Assembly (NCBI RefSeq): GCF_009377205.1
Contig: NZ_VJZE01000016.1
Location: 1 to 46,559, forward strand
From: Streptomyces phyllanthi
GTDB lineage: Bacteria; Actinomycetota; Actinomycetes; Streptomycetales; Streptomycetaceae
Length of the DNA stretch: 46,559 nt
Reading direction: 5' to 3'
A model generated the notes under the pieces. The model was not told the DNA's origin. It saw only the letters and a program-made list of their open reading frames with translations, and searched no databases. Below are positions 10,891-19,799 of the stretch, piece by piece. The translations under genes were made by a program, and so were the position numbers. Within the stretch, counting starts at the first letter, position 1, and each line of letters starts with the position of its first letter.

Positions 10891-11562
10891 TCAGACCCTG
10901 CTGAGCGACGCCAGTCGCGAGGCCGCCGCCTTCACCTGAGCGGCAACGTGCTCGTCGTCGAACTCGTGCATGGCCACCACGCCGACCGAGGCACCCACCG
11001 TGCCCGGGACTTCGAACCCCGCCGCGACCCCGGTGGCACCCTGCTGGAGCTGTCCCGAGGTGATGCTGTGGCCCAGCTCCCGCGCCCGCACGATCTCCTC
11101 GGGCTCATCCGGCCAGGGCGGCTGCAACGCGAGGATGGCGATGCCGTTCGCCCCCTTCTCCAGTGCGTGCCGCACGCCGATGCGGTAACCCACCTGGACG
11201 GGGTCGTGATGGACGGTCGGCTCCGCTCCCGCTACGGGAACGCACTCCCGCGCACCGTGTGCCACCGTCAGAAAGGCGGAGGCACCGGTCGCGTCGGCAA
11301 GCTCCTGCAGGACCGGCTGGGCCGCCGGCACCAGCTGATGCTGGAACCGCCCCGCCAGTGTGGCGGCACCGGCACCGAGCCGCACCCGCTTGCCCTGCCG
11401 GGAGACCAGCGCATGCTCCTCCAGGGTCTGCACGATCCGGTACGCGATGGCCCGGTCGATCTCAAGCTGCGCTGCCAGGTCTGCCACCGTCAGGCCATCG
11501 GCCGCCAGGGAGATCGCATGCAGAGCCCGAAGCCCACGATCCAGACCTTGCAGGGTGGCCAT
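10891..11562 (-). CDS. IclR family transcriptional regulator, probable regulator of the homogentisate operon
   Basis: A 223-residue IclR-type regulator. The winged helix-turn-helix is at the N-terminus (LTVADLAAQLEIDRAIAYRI then VQTLEEHALVSR) and a shortened effector domain follows. ATG 11562 is preceded by AGGAGG at 5 nt; a GTG at 11568 overlaps the ribosome site and is less likely. The gene is divergent from hmgA across 272 bp that contain a promoter and a dyad operator, so repression of hmgA relieved by homogentisate or a related acid is the natural hypothesis. Confidence 0.85.
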   Translation of the reverse strand: MATLQGLDRGLRALHAISLAADGLTVADLAAQLEIDRAIAYRIVQTLEEHALVSRQGKRVRLGAGAATLAGRFQHQLVPAAQPVLQELADATGASAFLTVAHGARECVPVAGAEPTVHHDPVQVGYRIGVRHALEKGANGIAILALQPPWPDEPEEIVRARELGHSITSGQLQQGATGVAAGFEVPGTVGASVGVVAMHEFDDEHVAAQVKAAASRLASLSRV

Positions 11563-11714
11563 CGACACCTCCTGATCCCGCAGCTGCTCACGGCACCCAC
11601 AGAAACCGACAGATTCTCTTTGGGCGCCACGTTAGGGCACGTCACGCCACACCCCTCCCCCGCCTCCCTCGACGCCTCGTGAAGCGTGCACGGCTGTCGA
11701 GCGCGGGGGCGACC

Positions 11715-11743
11715 TTGACTGGGCTGTCATCAGGACCTAATTT
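11715..11743 (+). promoter_or_regulatory. hmgA operon promoter
   Basis: TTGACT (11715-11720), a 17-nt spacer and TAATTT (11738-11743) make an unusually good sigma-70/HrdB-type promoter. The expected start is near 11750, about 85 nt before the hmgA start codon. Confidence 0.75.
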
Positions 11744-11749
11744 CACATT

Positions 11750-11794
11750 GTTGCTGCCACCGCACAAAAATGTGCGCTGAGCGCACATAGCAAC
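11750..11794. promoter_or_regulatory. Operator-like triple half-site downstream of the hmgA promoter
   Basis: ATGTGCGC (11770-11777) and GCGCACAT (11781-11788) form a perfect dyad around tga. CGCACA (11761-11766) and TGTGCG (11771-11776) form a competing dyad. GTTGCT (11750-11755) pairs with AGCAAC (11789-11794) on the outside. Lying at and just after the predicted transcription start, it fits a repressor site for the divergent IclR protein; the RNA could alternatively fold into two exclusive hairpins. Confidence 0.65.
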
Positions 11795-11834
11795 GCTGCG
11801 GGGCACCGCGACCCCAAGTCATGAGGAGAAGGAC

Positions 11835-13016
11835 TTGCCGTACTACCACCGGGCGGGCGCGGTTCCGCCGAAACGTCACACCCAGCACCGGGACCCGGAC
11901 GGGAACCTCTACTACGAGGAGCTGATGGGTGAGGAGGGCTTCTCCTCGGACTCCTCGCTGCTCTACCACCGGCACATACCGTCGGCGGTGCGGGAGTTCC
12001 GGGTGTGGGACCTCGGGGACCAGTCCCTGGTGCCCAACCATCCCCTGGTGCCCCGTCACCTCTCCACGCACAAGCTGTTCGAGGAAGGTGAGTCCGGCAT
12101 CGACGCGGTCACCGGCCGCCGCCTGCTGCTGGGCAACGAGGACGTACGGCTGGCCTATGTCGTGGCCGACACCGTGAGCCCCCACTACCGCAACGCGATC
12201 GGCGACGAGTGCCTCTACATCGAGGACGGGCGGGCACGCGTGGAGACGGTCTTCGGCGACCTCGAGGTCGCCGGCGGAGACTATGTGATCGTCCCGCGGG
12301 CGACCACGTACCGGATCGTGCCCGCCGGGGCCGTACGGATCTACGTGATCGAGGCGAACTCGCACATCGGGCCCGCGCGGCGGTACCTGTCCCAGCACGG
12401 CCAGCTCCTGGAACACGCGCCGTACTGCGAACGCGACCTCCGCCTCCCGGACGGGCCGAGGACCGTCGAGGGCGAGAACGTCGAGGTGTACATCAAGCAC
12501 CGCGGACCGGGCGGCGTCGCGGGGACCGTCCACACCCTGCCGAACCACCCCTTCGACGTCGTCGGCTGGGACGGCTGCCTGTACCCGTACGTGTTCAACA
12601 TCCGTGACTTCGAGCCCATCACGGGCCGGGTCCACCAGCCGCCGCCGGCCCACCAGGTCTTCGAGGGCCACAACTTCGTGATCTGCAACTTCGTTCCGCG
12701 CAAGGTGGACTACCACCCGCTGTCCGTTCCGGTGCCGTACTACCACTCCAACGTCGACTCCGACGAGGTGATGTTCTACTGCGGCGGGGACTACGAGGCG
12801 CGCAAGGGCTCCGGGATCGGACAGGGTTCGATCTCGCTGCACCCGGGAGGCCATCCCCACGGCCCCCAGCCGGGTGCGATGGAGCGGTCGATCGGGGCGG
12901 AGTTCTTCGACGAGCTCGCGGTCATGGTCGACACCTTCCGTCCCCTCCTGCTCGGTGAAGCCGCCCACGCGACGGACGACGCGATGTACGTCTACTCCTG
13001 GGAGTCGAGCCGATGA
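11835..13016 (+). CDS. hmgA: Homogentisate 1,2-dioxygenase
   Basis: A 393-residue Fe(II) dioxygenase that opens homogentisate to maleylacetoacetate. The iron ligands of the family are visible: His and Glu in YHSNVDSDEVMF and His in SLHPGGHPHGPQPG. The start is TTG at 11835, supported by GAGGAG 6 nt upstream; the next residues PYYHRAGAVPPKRHT match the family N-terminus. It is first in an operon of five tightly overlapping genes, and its stop overlaps the next start (ATGA at 13013). Its substrate is supplied by HppD, encoded 2 kb upstream. Confidence 0.95.
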   Translation: MPYYHRAGAVPPKRHTQHRDPDGNLYYEELMGEEGFSSDSSLLYHRHIPSAVREFRVWDLGDQSLVPNHPLVPRHLSTHKLFEEGESGIDAVTGRRLLLGNEDVRLAYVVADTVSPHYRNAIGDECLYIEDGRARVETVFGDLEVAGGDYVIVPRATTYRIVPAGAVRIYVIEANSHIGPARRYLSQHGQLLEHAPYCERDLRLPDGPRTVEGENVEVYIKHRGPGGVAGTVHTLPNHPFDVVGWDGCLYPYVFNIRDFEPITGRVHQPPPAHQVFEGHNFVICNFVPRKVDYHPLSVPVPYYHSNVDSDEVMFYCGGDYEARKGSGIGQGSISLHPGGHPHGPQPGAMERSIGAEFFDELAVMVDTFRPLLLGEAAHATDDAMYVYSWESSR

Positions 13017-13054
13017 GCGAGCCACCGACACCGGTGAGCGAGCCACTGACACCG
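13013..13054 (+). repeat. 21-bp tandem duplication of a start-codon region
   Basis: The unit (A/G)TGAGCGAGCCAC(C/T)GACAC followed by CG occurs at 13013-13033 and 13034-13054 with two base differences. It duplicates the first seven codons of the unknown gene in the homogentisate operon, the second copy starting with GTG. Confidence 0.9.
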
Positions 13055-13912
13055 GAGATCCCGCAGGTGCTCGCCGGCCTGTTCGACGACGCTGCGGTCT
13101 TCCCGCCCGGCAGCCTGCCGATCGAGGAGGCGGTCCCCGCCCACGTGCGGCACACCCGCGGTGCCCACGCCGGGCTGGTCGGTCCGTTCGTCCTCGCCGC
13201 CAAGGACATCGACCGGCTCGCCGAGCCGACCGCCGATCTCGCCGAGGGGTCCTTCGACCTCTCGGTGACCGTGCCGTTGCCGGATGTCTCCGACGCGCTC
13301 GCCGCGGCGCACCGGGTCCCGGCCATCCGGCTGGTCGGGCTGGAGGTCACCGTCCCGGACGGGGTCGCCGCCGAGGCGGTCGTACCCGCCCTGGCCGAGG
13401 TGCTCGGCGACGGCAGCACCGTCACCGCGTATGTCGAGGTGCCGCGCGACACCCGGCGCGACGCACTGCTCGCCGCGCTCTCCGGGACGCCTTACCTGGC
13501 CAAGTTCCGGACCGGAGGCGTACGTCCCGATCTCTACCCGGACGAGCGCGAACTCGCGGCGGCCGTCCTGGCCGCGGCGCGGGCCGGGGTGGCGTTCAAG
13601 GCGACCGCGGGGTTGCACCACGCGCTGCGCAACACCGACCCGGAGACCGGATTCGAGCAGCACGGGTTCCTCAACCTGCTCGTGGCCACCGGAGCGGCCC
13701 TCGATGGCGCCGAGGAGGCGGAGCTGGTCCGGCTGCTGGCCGACCGCGACGGCGACCGGGTCGCCGAGCGGGTGCGCGCTCTGTCGCCCCGAGTCCGTGA
13801 CCTGTTCCGCTCCTTCGGCACCTGCTCCGTCGCCGAACCCGCCGCAGAGTCGGTCGGGCTGGGGCTGCTGCCCGCCGCGACCGTCGCCGACCTGACCGAG
13901 GTGCCCGCATGA
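13013..13912 (+). CDS. Conserved protein of unknown function in the homogentisate operon
   Basis: A 299-residue soluble protein I cannot assign to a characterised family. It overlaps hmgA and fahA by 4 bp each, so it is translationally coupled to both. Visible features are LFDDAAVFPPGSLP near the N-terminus (residues 23-36), a strand-like KFRTGG (164-169), FKATAGLHHA (195-204) with paired His 202/203, a single Cys 271 in FGTCSVAEP, and an alternation of short strands and helices suggesting an alpha/beta barrel. There is no signal peptide or membrane segment. The first 21 bases are duplicated in tandem (ATG copy 13013-13033, GTG copy 13034-13054), giving two possible starts. Its place between HmgA and FahA is where maleylacetoacetate isomerase would act; that role is an inference only. 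Confidence 0.85.
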   Translation: MSEPPTPVSEPLTPEIPQVLAGLFDDAAVFPPGSLPIEEAVPAHVRHTRGAHAGLVGPFVLAAKDIDRLAEPTADLAEGSFDLSVTVPLPDVSDALAAAHRVPAIRLVGLEVTVPDGVAAEAVVPALAEVLGDGSTVTAYVEVPRDTRRDALLAALSGTPYLAKFRTGGVRPDLYPDERELAAAVLAAARAGVAFKATAGLHHALRNTDPETGFEQHGFLNLLVATGAALDGAEEAELVRLLADRDGDRVAERVRALSPRVRDLFRSFGTCSVAEPAAESVGLGLLPAATVADLTEVPA

Positions 13913-15105
13913 CCAGCACGACCCGGTTGACCGTCCCGGCCGACTCGCTGTTCGGCCTCACCAACCTGCCGTACGGCGTCTACTCGGCGCCTGGCCGGCG
14001 GCCGCGCATGGCGACCCGCTACGGCGACCACGTCATCGATCTGGCCGTGCTGCTGGACGACGACGTCTTCGCCCGGCCGAGCCTGAACGCCTTCATGGCG
14101 CAGGGCCACGCCCGCTGGGTCGAGGTCCGGGCCGAGATCTCCGAGCGGCTCCGGGGCCGGGTCCCCGAGGAGGCGGTCCACGGCCTGGGCACGGTGACGC
14201 TGCACCTGCCGTTCGAGGTCGCCGACTACGTCGACTTCTACGCCTCCGAGCACCACGCCTCCAATCTGGGCAGGCTCTTCCGGCCCGACCATCCCGACCC
14301 GCTGATGCCGAACTGGAAGCACCTTCCGGTCGGCTACCACGGCCGTGCGGCCTCCGTCGTCGTCTCGGGCACCGACATCGTCCGGCCCTCCGGGCAGCGC
14401 AAGGGCCCCAAGGACCCGGCACCGGTCTTCGGGCCCTCGACCCGGCTCGACATCGAGGCCGAGCTCGGCTTCGTCCTCGGGACCGGCAACGCCATGGGGG
14501 ACTCCATCGGCGCCGAGGACGCGGAGCGGCACATCTTCGGCGTGGTGCTCTTCAACGACTGGTCCGCACGCGACATCCAGGCCTGGGAGTACGTACCGCT
14601 CGGCCCCAACCTGGGCAAGTCGTTCGCCTCGACGATCTCGCCGTGGGTGGTGCCGCTGCTCGCCCTGGACTCCGCCCGGGTCCCGGTCCCGCCCCAGGAA
14701 CCGGCCGTGCTGCCGTATCTGCGGATGGAGCGGCCATGGGGCCTCGACGTGGACCTCACGGTCGCCTGGAACGGTCAGGTCGTCTCCCGGCCGCCGTACT
14801 CCGCGATGTACTGGTCCCCCGCCCAGATGCTGGCCCACCAGACCGTGGGCGGCGCTCCTTCGCGCACCGGTGACCTGTTCGCGTCCGGCACCGTCTCCGG
14901 CCCGGAGAAGGAGCAGCGCGGTGCCTTCATCGAACTGACCTGGGGCGGCAGGGAACCCGTCACCGTCAATGGCCGACGGCGCACGTTCCTGGAGGACGGG
15001 GACGAGGTCGTCCTCACCGCCACGGCCCCGGGCGCCGACGGAACCCGGATCGGCTTCGGCGAGGCCCGCGGCCGGATCACCAGCAGCAAGCGTCGGGAGG
15101 CGTGA
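13909..15105 (+). CDS. fahA: Fumarylacetoacetase
   Basis: A 398-residue hydrolase splitting fumarylacetoacetate into fumarate and acetoacetate. The N-terminal FAH domain (FGLTNLPYGVYS) precedes the catalytic C-domain with DFYASEHHASNLG, NWKHLPVGYHGRAASVV, the metal-binding IEAELGFVLG and NDWSARDIQAWEYVPLGP, all standard for the family. The start overlaps the upstream stop (ATGA). It is the last ring-fission step of the homogentisate route, and its acetoacetate product is handled by the CoA-transferase encoded next. Confidence 0.95.
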   Translation: MTSTTRLTVPADSLFGLTNLPYGVYSAPGRRPRMATRYGDHVIDLAVLLDDDVFARPSLNAFMAQGHARWVEVRAEISERLRGRVPEEAVHGLGTVTLHLPFEVADYVDFYASEHHASNLGRLFRPDHPDPLMPNWKHLPVGYHGRAASVVVSGTDIVRPSGQRKGPKDPAPVFGPSTRLDIEAELGFVLGTGNAMGDSIGAEDAERHIFGVVLFNDWSARDIQAWEYVPLGPNLGKSFASTISPWVVPLLALDSARVPVPPQEPAVLPYLRMERPWGLDVDLTVAWNGQVVSRPPYSAMYWSPAQMLAHQTVGGAPSRTGDLFASGTVSGPEKEQRGAFIELTWGGREPVTVNGRRRTFLEDGDEVVLTATAPGADGTRIGFGEARGRITSSKRREA

Positions 15106-15860
15106 TGAGCAAGACGGTGGCCTCGGTCGCTGAGGCGGTCGCCGACATCACCCCGGGCAGCTCCCTCGCCGTCGGCGGGTTCGGGCTCTCCGGGATCCCG
15201 GACCGCCTGATCCAGGCACTGGCCGAGCAGGGAGCCGATGGCCTGGAGGTCTTCTCCAACAACTGCGGTGTGGACGGGATCGGGCTCGGCATCCTCCTCG
15301 ACCTCGGCCGGATCCGCCGGGTCACGGCGTCCTACGTCGGGGAGAACAAGGAGTTCGCCCGCCAGTACCTCGCCGGTGAACTGGAGGTGGAGCTCACCCC
15401 ACAGGGCACGCTGGCCGAGCGGCTGCGCGCGGGCGGCTCGGGCATCCCCGCGTTCTACACCCCCGCGGGCGTGGGCACGCCGGTCGCCCAGGGCGGTCTG
15501 CCCTGGAGATACGGCCAGGAGGGGAACATCCTGGTCGCCTCCCCGCCCAAGGAGGTCCGCGAGTTCCGCGGCCGCCGGTACGTCCTGGAGGAGGGCATCG
15601 TGGCCGACTTCGCGCTCGTCCACGCCCGGCTCGGCGACACCGACGGGAACCTCGTCTTCAACAAGGCGACGATGAACTTCAACCCGCTCGCCGCGATGGC
15701 GGGGCGGATCTGCGTCGCGCAGGTCGAGGAACTCGTGGAGCCCGGTGAGATCGACCCGGCCCAGGTGCACCTGCCCGGCATCTACGTCCAGCGGATCGTC
15801 CACACGGGCGCCCAGGCCAAGCACATCGAGAAGCGGACCGTCCGGGAGAGTGCGGCATGA
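15105..15860 (+). CDS. scoA: 3-oxoacid CoA-transferase subunit A
   Basis: A 251-residue alpha subunit of succinyl-CoA:3-oxoacid CoA-transferase, with the glycine-rich [17 protein letters not shown] and the conserved [11 protein letters not shown] and [20 protein letters not shown], all typical of CoA transferase family I. ATG 15105 has GGGAGG 4 nt upstream and overlaps the fahA stop; a GTG at 15102 sits too close to the ribosome site. Together with ScoB it should activate acetoacetate from FahA to acetoacetyl-CoA at the expense of succinyl-CoA, which completes the pathway in this operon. A 3-oxoadipate (PcaI) role is less likely here. Confidence 0.9.
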   Translation: MSKTVASVAEAVADITPGSSLAVGGFGLSGIPDRLIQALAEQGADGLEVFSNNCGVDGIGLGILLDLGRIRRVTASYVGENKEFARQYLAGELEVELTPQGTLAERLRAGGSGIPAFYTPAGVGTPVAQGGLPWRYGQEGNILVASPPKEVREFRGRRYVLEEGIVADFALVHARLGDTDGNLVFNKATMNFNPLAAMAGRICVAQVEELVEPGEIDPAQVHLPGIYVQRIVHTGAQAKHIEKRTVRESAA

Positions 15861-16513
15861 GCGAGGCCACGAGCGAGCAGCGGACCGGCTGGTCCCGGTC
15901 GCAGATGGCGGCGCGCGCCGCACGCGAGCTTCGTGACGGTGAGTACGTCAACCTCGGTATCGGCCTGCCGACGCTCATCCCGAACTTCCTTCCGGAGGGG
16001 GTCCGGGTCACGCTGCACAGCGAGAACGGCATCCTCGGAACGGGCCCGTACCCGACCGACGACGAGGTCGACGCCGACGTGATCAACGCCGGCAAGGAGA
16101 CCGTCACGGTCGGCCCCGGGGCGTCGTTCTTCGACTCCTCCCAGAGTTTCGGCATGATCCGCGGCGGCCACATCGACACCGCCGTACTCGGAGGCATGCA
16201 GGTCTCCGCCGCGGGCGACCTGGCCAACTGGATGGTGCCCGCGAAGATGGTCAAGGGAATGGGCGGTGCGATGGACCTGGTCCACGGCGCCAAGCGCGTG
16301 ATCGTCCTCATGGAGCACGTCGCCAAGGACGGCTCCCACAAGATCGTCGCGGAGTGCACCCTGCCGCTCACGGGGCAGGGAGTGGTGCAGCGGATCATCA
16401 CCGACCTCGCCGTGCTCGACATCACGGCCGAGGGGTGCCGACTCGTCGAACTGGCCCCCGGTGTCACCCTCGACGAACTGCGTGAGAAAACGGGTGCTCC
16501 TGTCACGGGCTGA
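15857..16513 (+). CDS. scoB: 3-oxoacid CoA-transferase subunit B
   Basis: A 218-residue beta subunit that carries the catalytic Glu in [10 protein letters not shown]. Other family segments are [35 protein letters not shown] and [13 protein letters not shown]. It overlaps scoA by 4 bp and ends the homogentisate operon; no clear terminator hairpin follows immediately. Confidence 0.93.
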   Translation: MSEATSEQRTGWSRSQMAARAARELRDGEYVNLGIGLPTLIPNFLPEGVRVTLHSENGILGTGPYPTDDEVDADVINAGKETVTVGPGASFFDSSQSFGMIRGGHIDTAVLGGMQVSAAGDLANWMVPAKMVKGMGGAMDLVHGAKRVIVLMEHVAKDGSHKIVAECTLPLTGQGVVQRIITDLAVLDITAEGCRLVELAPGVTLDELREKTGAPVTG

Positions 16514-16619
16514 CCCGGAACACGACAGAACCGTCCCGCGGCCCGGCACGGCCGGCAGGCGCCACACTCGCGCCGGCGACGGCCAGTGCCGCACCCAGGG
16601 CGACGGCCTTCCCGGACGA

Positions 16620-16935
16620 CGGCCTTCGCGGACGCGGACGCGCGGATGCCGGGCAGAGCGGGGAGGAGGCCGCCCACGACATCGTCCGGTACGGCACCGG
16701 CACGCTGGTCCTGGCCGGACCGACGGTCCGGCCGGCCGATCAGCGTCAAGCTCGCGGACCTGGACATGATCCGCGCGGTCCTCGGCTGCGAGATCGGCGA
16801 ACCGCTGATCCCGGAACCGAGGACGGTCGCGCACCTGCACCCGAGGAAACGCCTCGGCAAGCCGCCGGGCAGACGCCTCAGGACGCCAACACGGCCGAGG
16901 CACTCCTCAAGTCCTCGCTCGAACAGAACCAGTAG
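16620..16935 (+). pseudogene. Possible gene remnant of unknown origin
   Basis: Between scoB and the esterase (447 bp) short stretches in different frames look protein-like: VRYGTGTLVLAGP near 16690, ISVKLADLDMIRAVLGCEIG near 16740, and a tail QDANTAEALLKSSLEQNQ ending in TAG near 16935. I cannot name a family. It may be a frameshifted leftover or chance coding-like sequence. Confidence 0.2.
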
Positions 16936-16960
16936 CCCCGCTCGGCCGGGTCGGTCTGCG

Positions 16961-18499
16961 CTACCGGCTGATCAGCGGCAGCGCGGGGAAGGTGTGGCTC
17001 TGCCAGATCAGGCGGGAGGGCTCCTCCGGGTAGGCCGTGACAGCCGACCGGGTGTCGAAGAGCTGAACGAGGCGTTGACCGATGTCGTACGCGGGCCAGC
17101 CGGGGTCGCCGTGCGCGGCGAACGAAGTCCATGCGGCGCGCATTTGGGCGGACAGGGCCTCTGCCTCCGGGGAGGGCGTTTCACCGATCAGCATGGCAGG
17201 CTGGCCGCGGTTCAGGTTGCCGAAGACGAGTGGTACGTCAAGGCCGTGGCAGGCGCCGAGGGCGCCGCCCATGCCCGGGGCCGACCAGGCCAGCTCGTAG
17301 ACGTGCGTGCGGCCGCCGGCAGCCGTCTGGGCCTCGGCGAGGTGGAGCGACGGCATGCGGAACAGCCAGTCGGAGTGGACCAGTTCGTACAGCTCGTCCG
17401 GACTCGCCGCCGGGAAGGCGTCACGGTAGCGGCGCGCGCCGTCCGGGCCGGGTGCGAAGACATGGAGGGCGTTCGCCGCCTGCTCCTCGCCCACCTCACC
17501 GAGCAGACCGTTGACGGCGGTGAACAGGCGCTGCTCGTCGCGGGTGTGGCCGACGAGGAGGTCGATGTCGCGGCCGGCGCCGTCGGTCAGGGCCTGCCAC
17601 GGTGTGACGGCCAGGACCTCGCCGTCGACGACGGGCGAGAAGGGGATCGTTCTGCGCGCGGGCCGGCCCCAGCGTCGCGCCCACTGGTCCATCTTGGCGC
17701 CGACCGTGTCACCGGCGGCGGACAACTGGCGTGGGGCGACGCTGGACAGGTCGGCCACCGTGGGCCGCAGCCCCAGCTCGGCGGCACAGGCGGCAGTGAT
17801 GTCCGCGGCAAGATCCGGCGAGAAGAACGTGCCCGGCACACTCTGCGCGACGGCCCGGCGGAAGAGCCCGGCCGCACGGCCCATCGCCAGCAGCGCGGCG
17901 ACCGATCCCCCACCCGCCGACTGACCGAAGACCGTGACCCGGTCAGGGTCGCCGCCGAATGCCCGGATGTTGTCGCGCACCCACTCGAGAGCGGCGACCT
18001 GGTCGAGCAGACCCCGGTTGGGAGGAGCCCCCTCGATCTGCGCGAAGCCCTCGATACCCACGCGGTAGTTGAACGTCACCACGACCACGCCACCGTCCCG
18101 CGCGAGCCGGCCACCGTCGTACTCGGGGAGGCCGGACATGCCGATCACGTAGGCGCCGCCCTGGATCCACACCATCACCGGCAGCCTCGCGCCCGGGTCG
18201 GGTTCGGGCGACCAGACGTTGACCGTCAGCCAGTCGTCGCCCGCCGCGTCCTGCGACAGCGCGTCCATGCCGAAATGCCCACCCTGCGGGGGCGGCGGGC
18301 CGTACGAGAGGGCCTCCCGCACCCCGCTCCAGCCCCGTACCGGTCGCGGTGCGGCGAAGCGCAACACGCCGACCGGGGGCTCGGCGAACGGGATGCCACG
18401 AAAGACCGCCACACCCGCCTCCCGGCTGCCGCGCAGCCTTCCGGCCGCCGCGCGGACTTCGGGCTGGGATCCGGACGGCTTGGACTCGCCAACGGTCAT
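16961..18499 (-). CDS. Type-B carboxylesterase/lipase family protein
   Basis: A 512-residue alpha/beta-hydrolase of the carboxylesterase family. The nucleophile elbow FGQSAGGGSVAALL, the oxyanion-hole segment VWIQGGAYVIG, the Glu-containing VGHTRDEQRLF and the catalytic His in ACHGLDVPLVFG are all in the expected order. The N-terminal FRGIPFAEPPVG is a family signature. ATG 18499 is chosen over GTG 18502 because of GAGGAAG upstream. No signal peptide is seen, so it is probably cytoplasmic. The substrate is unknown. The opposite strand across this gene is also open for a long distance but shows no protein features. Confidence 0.9.
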   Translation of the reverse strand: MTVGESKPSGSQPEVRAAAGRLRGSREAGVAVFRGIPFAEPPVGVLRFAAPRPVRGWSGVREALSYGPPPPQGGHFGMDALSQDAAGDDWLTVNVWSPEPDPGARLPVMVWIQGGAYVIGMSGLPEYDGGRLARDGGVVVVTFNYRVGIEGFAQIEGAPPNRGLLDQVAALEWVRDNIRAFGGDPDRVTVFGQSAGGGSVAALLAMGRAAGLFRRAVAQSVPGTFFSPDLAADITAACAAELGLRPTVADLSSVAPRQLSAAGDTVGAKMDQWARRWGRPARRTIPFSPVVDGEVLAVTPWQALTDGAGRDIDLLVGHTRDEQRLFTAVNGLLGEVGEEQAANALHVFAPGPDGARRYRDAFPAASPDELYELVHSDWLFRMPSLHLAEAQTAAGGRTHVYELAWSAPGMGGALGACHGLDVPLVFGNLNRGQPAMLIGETPSPEAEALSAQMRAAWTSFAAHGDPGWPAYDIGQRLVQLFDTRSAVTAYPEEPSRLIWQSHTFPALPLISR

Positions 18500-18758
18500 C
18501 ACAACTTCCTCTCAGACAGGAGGAGAGGGCTCGCGGGCCCCAGACCCCCAGACCTCCAGCCCCCAGACCCTGCGGATCATCCACCGCGGTCGGATGCCGC
18601 GCCAGCGATTTACGGATGACTCGGACTGCTGGAGCAGGGCATCCGCCCGCACATCCAGGGGCCAGCCGTTCAGTTGAGCGAAGTGACGCATGAAGCCCGG
18701 GGTGGCTGGGTGCCGTTCAGAACGTAGCGGCCGATGTGCCGGACCATCCACCGACAAC

Positions 18759-18769
18759 GTAGGACCTAC
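18759..18769. promoter_or_regulatory. Small palindrome before the TauD-like gene
   Basis: GTAGGACCTAC is a perfect 5-bp dyad around one base, 17 nt before the dioxygenase start. The half-site GTAGGA recurs at 20367-20372, in the promoter region of the sulfonate transporter genes, so both may be sites of the Rrf2 regulator encoded between them (inference). Confidence 0.4.
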
Positions 18770-18786
18770 TGAAAGGACACCCACAC

Positions 18787-19695
18787 ATGACCACCAGCAC
18801 CGACTTCGACATCCGCAAGGTCGGCGGCCGGATCGGCGCCGAGATCCTCGGCGTGGATCTCTCCACCGATCTCGGCCCCGCCGTCGTCACCGAGATCAAC
18901 TCCGCACTTCTGGAACACAAGGCACTCGTCTTCCGCGACCAGCGCCTCGACGACGCGGGTCAGCTCCGCTTCGCCTCCCTCTTCGGGGAGCTCACCACCG
19001 CGCACCCGACCGTGCCCTCCGTCGACGGCCGGCCCCACATCCTCCCCGTCGACGGCGACGAGGGAATCCGCGCCAACCAGTGGCACACGGACGTCACCTT
19101 CGTCCGTACGCCCCCGAAGGCGTCCACGCTGCGCAGCATCGTGGTCCCGCCCTACGGCGGCAACACGCTCATCGCCAACTCGGCCGCCGCGTACCGGGAT
19201 CTGCCCGAGCCGCTGCGGGAGCTGGCGGACAAGCTGTGGGCGGTGCACACGAATGCCTTCGACTATGCCGCCCACCCCGCCCCGAAGAGCGAGAAGGCGG
19301 CCGAGCACCGCAGGCGGTTCGTCTCCCGGAAGTACCGCACCGCCCATCCGGTCGTCCGCGTCCATCCCGAGACCGGGGAGCGCGGGCTGTTCATCGGCGG
19401 CTTCGCCCGGAGCATCGTGGGTCTCAGCCCCTCCGACTCCCGTGACCTGCTGCGCATCTTCCAGTCGTACGTCACGCGTCCCGAGAACATCGTGCGTGTG
19501 GCCTGGACGCCCGGCGACCTCGTCCTGTTCGACAACCGCATCACCCAGCACTACGCCCCCGACGACTACGGCGACCTGCCGCGCCTGCTGCACCGGGTGA
19601 CCGTCGCGGGCGACGTCCCGGAAGGTGTCGACGGCACCCTCAGCCACGTCATCGAGGGCGATGACGCCGCCCACTACACCCCGGCCGCGGTCTGA
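18787..19695 (+). CDS. TauD/TfdA-family Fe(II)/2-oxoglutarate dioxygenase (taurine or alkyl sulfate type)
   Basis: A 302-residue dioxygenase of the TauD/AtsK group. The facial triad reads H100-T-D102 (NQWHTDVTF) and H255 (ITQHYAPDD), and R270 in LLHRVTVAG should bind 2-oxoglutarate. Known members release sulfite from taurine or sulfate/aldehyde from alkyl sulfates under sulfur limitation. Its neighbours, an Rrf2 regulator and sulfonate-type ABC genes, agree with sulfur scavenging. AAAGGA lies upstream of the ATG. Taurine and alkyl sulfate substrates cannot be separated from sequence alone. Confidence 0.88.
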   Translation: MTTSTDFDIRKVGGRIGAEILGVDLSTDLGPAVVTEINSALLEHKALVFRDQRLDDAGQLRFASLFGELTTAHPTVPSVDGRPHILPVDGDEGIRANQWHTDVTFVRTPPKASTLRSIVVPPYGGNTLIANSAAAYRDLPEPLRELADKLWAVHTNAFDYAAHPAPKSEKAAEHRRRFVSRKYRTAHPVVRVHPETGERGLFIGGFARSIVGLSPSDSRDLLRIFQSYVTRPENIVRVAWTPGDLVLFDNRITQHYAPDDYGDLPRLLHRVTVAGDVPEGVDGTLSHVIEGDDAAHYTPAAV

Positions 19696-19799
19696 GCACC
19701 GCACCCGCCGCGCGCGGCCGCCGGGCAGTGGCACCCCGCTCCCGCCCGGCGGTCTGCCGGGAGTGGAGCCGGGCCGAAGCCTTGCGGGATAATGGGTGC

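Noticed and set aside
16586..18619. Plus-strand open frame of 677 codons opposite the carboxylesterase
   Set aside because: The esterase on the minus strand has all catalytic motifs; the opposite translation is repetitive and matches nothing.
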